In this document: piece by piece, positions 60,292 to 64,000 of the stretch | Numbering within the stretch: position 1 is the first letter of the stretch | Layout of the letters: each line of letters opens with the position of its first letter | Origin: Pyrenula massariospora | Taxonomy: Eukaryota; Ascomycota; Eurotiomycetes; Pyrenulales; Pyrenulaceae | Reading direction: 5' to 3' | Length of the DNA: 64,000 nucleotides | NCBI GenBank assembly: GCA_021030905.1 | Contig: JAGFMI010000001.1 | Span: 1,426,001-1,490,000, forward strand | Translations under genes and position numbers: made by a program | The notes under the pieces: model-generated | Databases searched by the model: none | Told to the model about the DNA's origin: nothing | What the model saw: only the letters and a program-made list of their open reading frames with translations

Positions 60292-63245
60292 ATGCCATCC
60301 TTTCCCGGGGATGATTCACGCCAAATTGTACCAGCGAGCAACACATCTTCCGTTGACTATATCCCGCGAAAATCACATGAGAACACGCTCAGCCAGGTTT
60401 TCACCTTGACAAACGGCGCCACTCAAGAACTAGGAGCGACCGATCAAAAGCCTGACCCTTTAAAACATGCTGGCATCAGGACGAGCAATGTTTGTTCTTC
60501 ATCCAACGTGACGCCGAATGGAAGTATCAATGGGAATAGGGAGCGATCTCACTCGAAAGCGGGAAGCATACACTCTATGTCAAGCGTTAGGGCGGCTCGA
60601 ATAGCGGAAAATGGGAGACGGAGTCCTGCGCCTGCACCTAGTGATGGGCAGCATCGCCTATCACGCTCAGAAAGTGCTCATAAAAGAGAAGTAAATGGCA
60701 TTGTACAAATACCGGCTCGGCCACCAGAGAGCTCGCTTCGACTAGTCACAAATGGGGACAATCGAAATTCCGAGGACCATGACTGGTCTGATATCCAAAC
60801 CGCTGATTCCACAACACGATCACCTTCTTTGCCTCCCAACGACGTCCATGGCTCCGCTCCAGACGGCTCCTATTTCACGCCCAAGAAGACAAATAGCCAT
60901 TTTACACGACACTCTTCCCCTCCCGCCGTGTCTTCGCCCCACAGCACGATAGATTCTGCCACTGCGTCAGGATTTCCGAAGCTATCCCATCGTCATACCC
61001 TCCAAGTCCCCAAGATTTCCACCACGGCCGGTCGATCTTCCCGAGACTTTTCCTTCTCCGCTCACCCCGAATCTGAAGAGATCTCGGCCGGGACTGGAAG
61101 ATTTTCTCCAACGACGCCTGGTCACCGGAGAGCATCTCTCAATTTAATGAGAAGGCCTACACGCTCCCTTGCGTCCGACCTCCACCTTGACGAAGTCCCT
61201 CAGGACGAGGATGCGGCGAGGTGGACAGAGGCAATCAGGCAAAAGAGAGCCAGCCGAAGAAAGCGGAGAGAGGAGGAAGACGACGAACGCGTCATTGTTG
61301 GTACCAAAGTCGATCAAGGTCACGTCAACTGGGTAACTGCGTACAATATGCTCACAGGCATCCGGTTCACGGTGTCACGGACAAATGCAAAGATGGACCG
61401 AGAATTAACGGATGCTGATTTCGATGCCAAACACAAGTTCTCGTTCGATGTCACAGGGAATGAATTGACGCCGTCGGCGAAGTACGATTTCAAATTCAAA
61501 GATTACGCACCTTGGGTTTTCCGTCATTTGCGGGCGAAGTTCAGACTTGACCCTGCAGACTACCTTATGTCTCTTACCAGCAAGTATATTCTCTCAGAGC
61601 TTGGCTCCCCCGGAAAGAGCGGCAGTTTTTTCTATTTTTCTCGGGACTACAAATACATCATCAAGACCATCCATCATGCGGAACATAAGCTCCTGAGGAA
61701 GATATTGCGAGAATACTACAACCACATTGAGCACAATCCGAACACGCTTCTGTCTCAGTTTTATGGCCTCCATCGGGTTAAGATTCCATTTGGCAGAAAG
61801 ATCCATTTCGTTGTCATGAATAACCTGTTCCCACCCCATAGAGACATTCACCAAATGTTCGACCTGAAAGGCTCCACCATCGGGAGAGATTTTAGAGAAG
61901 AAGATTTGGAAAAGAATCCCCGGGCGACAATGAAGGATCTGAATTGGCTGAGAAGAGGGCTACATCTCGAACTTGGACCGGGCAAGAAAGAGATGTTCAT
62001 TGCTCAAATGAAACGAGATGTAAGCTTACTACAGAAGCTTCAGATCATGGACTACTCCCTATTGGTAGGGAAGCACGATCTCGAAAAAGGAAATGAAGAG
62101 CAGTTGCGAGACAAGACTCTTCGAGTCTTTCAACCTGGTGGAGAGAAATTCGAAGATGAAGCTCCCTACAATACGCTGATACGCACCCCGTCTCGGCTAG
62201 AGAACGCCAAAAAGGCGAGGGAGCTACGGATGACGCTTAAGAAGGAAAAGCCAGTTCCGATGGGCTCGATGAGTACCAAAATGCCTGACGAGATGCTTGA
62301 TGAGCGAAAGGAGCGCTTGTTCTACAATGAGGAAGGTGGTTTTCGTGCAACGCATGAAAATGGCCAGCCGGGCGAGGAAATATATTATCTAGGTATAATC
62401 GACTGCCTGACTCATGTGAGCAACTGATTTCCTTTTTTTCTGATTGATGACTCTGTTGCTAAAATGCGCTGTAGTATGGAATCGTCAAAAAGCTGGAGCA
62501 TTTCTGGAAAGGGCTTTCCAACAATTCCTCCCAGATTTCACCCATCCGACCAGAGCCTTACGGCGAACGATTCATCAATTTCATTACCGGAGTCACCATG
62601 ACAAAAGAGGAAGCAGAGCGTGAACCTCCGAATCGAAGCTCAGAAAAAGATAGAGCCTCCATCGCACAGACGGATGGAGTTCGGTCACACCCTGCGTCTT
62701 TTGAGGGAACCAGGTCAAGCAGCGAGCGTCTTGGAAGATCACCCGTGGAAAAGACACTAGAAAAGGCCCAGAAAGAAGCAAAGAAGTCTGAAAGACAAGG
62801 CCGGAATGAATCAGAGACCCCTGAACGAGTCTTGGCAACGGCGAGATCTCCAAGCGCAGAACGCTCGGATGGTGTCAAAGGGACCACTTTACCCGTCGTA
62901 GAAGAAGCTGGTGAGGCCGCGAGCACTGGTGGCAGAAGTGGACACAGCGGACACAGCCAAGAGCATGATTTACTTGCTACAGAAGAGGAACACAGGGGAC
63001 GAAGCAGCAGTGAACGACATGATCAGCGTGATCTTAACGGCGACAGCGGTCTTGGCAGTGAGATGACAGAGTCTCCGATAGAGCGTACATCAACAAAACA
63101 GTCTGCTCAGCAACACAATTTCTTACCAACCCCGCCGAAATTGGAACCAATGTTCTCTGTAAGCCCGACGCCTTTAGATCCAACAAAATCCCATGGCAGG
63201 AGGTCCAGCCCCGACACCAGAGATTTCGCCCGACATACAAGATGA
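60292..63245 (+). CDS. MSS4: Phosphatidylinositol-4-phosphate 5-kinase (MSS4 family, 964 aa)
   Basis: Phosphorylates PI4P to PI(4,5)P2 at the plasma membrane, controlling actin, polarity and endocytosis. Two exons: 60292..62415 and 62475..63245, with a 59-bp intron inside the catalytic domain ([21 protein letters not shown]). The first in-frame ATG is 60292 ([10 protein letters not shown]); an upstream TTG frame is not used. Residues 1-330 are disordered and Ser-rich. The PIPK domain (about 330-745) includes [20 protein letters not shown] (G-loop and catalytic Lys), [22 protein letters not shown] (catalytic Asp region), [13 protein letters not shown] and the activation-loop/end segment YGERFINFI. 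The C-terminal 220 residues are polar and disordered. It is the class member expected once per fungal genome. Confidence 0.93.
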
Positions 63246-64000
63246 AAAAGTTTCCGACTACCTGAACAAGTCGATTTGAGAATCTAAGACCAAAATGATG
63301 AAGGCCGATGCAACCTGGCGATCCCCTTGAGATCGTACTATATTTCATTTGTTCTGGCTGGTGGGCATTGGGGTCTTCTTGGGTACCTGAACATAGAATT
63401 GGCGAGCATTGGCGAATAACCTCATTTTAGAGAGGTATGGAGTCTCGAGGACCCTTTTTCGGCGCCTCACCATATTATTAGACACTGCTTGTTCTTACCA
63501 CCATTGTTTTGGTGGTGTTGTATTAGGGGCACTACAGAAGGCAACAGAGAGCAAGCGAGGTTTTCGTCCCTTGTAGGCGGTGAGAGGATACGCATCATAT
63601 GGCGTAAGGGAGACAACAAACCACCCCAGTTGGTTGTATAGTTATGTAATTCTACTGACGAACGAGCGGAGGGCTACCTCTCTTTTACTTGTTGACGACG
63701 ATGCGGAGAAGGGGCGGCAAAATCAAGTAGCAGTAGACAAGACATGTCATGTCGCGATTGTCAAAAGTTTCAGACTCGGCTCGTCCACGTGGAGTTTTAC
63801 GTATCCCATAAAGTAAATTTTAGCACATGAAGCGTTTCAATGCCGGCTTTTGGAGGGTCTCCAGCCTGGTCTTTAGAACCTCAAAGCGCGGCCACGTTCC
63901 CGAATGATTAAATAGTCTAGAACCCGGGTAGACAAGATATTTACAGGCCTGACACAAATATTAATATTTGGCGCGGCTTCTGCGTATTCGTGGATATCTT
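63246..64000. other. Right-edge intergenic region
   Basis: 3' flank of the PIP5K gene to the end of the window. No coding gene supported. Confidence 0.5.

Overview
This is nuclear DNA from a filamentous ascomycete fungus (Pezizomycotina). The evidence is many short introns (about 45-130 bp, GT...AG), long monocistronic genes on both strands, and fungus-specific genes: a NoxB-type NADPH oxidase, the sterol glucosyltransferase ATG26/UGT51, NAB3, LDB17, a DUF6536 membrane protein and a DUF7924 protein. I could not fix the class (Leotiomycetes or Dothideomycetes are both possible). I rebuilt exon structures by hand from splice consensus, reading frame and family conservation. Every multi-exon model given as complete has a total length divisible by three.

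Layout. 1-10.5 kb is gene-poor. It holds a DUF6536 gene running off the left edge (minus), a DUF7924 gene (minus, 5.5-7.4 kb), a 39-bp tandem repeat and a diverged pair of 86-bp direct repeats. 10.5-19 kb is a metabolic or secretory block: a polytopic membrane protein, a seven-exon amidase, an epoxide hydrolase convergent with it, and a secreted GH28 rhamnogalacturonase. 20.8-34.5 kb holds large regulatory genes: an EFA6/Yel1-like Sec7-PH Arf exchange factor, ATG26, and a NAB3-like RNA-binding protein. 34.5-39 kb is mostly intergenic, with one uncharacterised split gene or relic near 36 kb. 39-49.6 kb holds a GH17 cell-wall glucanase, a GH47 alpha-mannosidase with two large insertions, LDB17 and noxB. 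51.6-63.2 kb is a housekeeping block: a UBC4-type E2, a nuclear-encoded ATP8, a glutaryl-CoA dehydrogenase-like enzyme, FEN1/RAD27, histone H1 and an MSS4-type PIP5-kinase.

Functional links are loose, as is usual in fungi. Several genes act at the membrane or cell surface: the Arf GEF, PIP5K, LDB17 (actin/endocytosis), NoxB (polarised ROS), GH17 and the GH47 glycan enzyme. There is no secondary-metabolite cluster, no intact transposon and no CRISPR array.

The most notable observation is at 52,839-53,279. A complete ATP synthase subunit 8, normally encoded by mitochondrial DNA, is encoded here in the nucleus. It sits behind an arginine-rich, targeting-like N-terminus, and an intron falls six codons before the ancestral ATP8 start methionine. 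This looks like a mitochondrion-to-nucleus transfer completed by presequence acquisition. A second is a 5-nt micro-exon in FEN1 that carries the codon of the catalytic Asp34.
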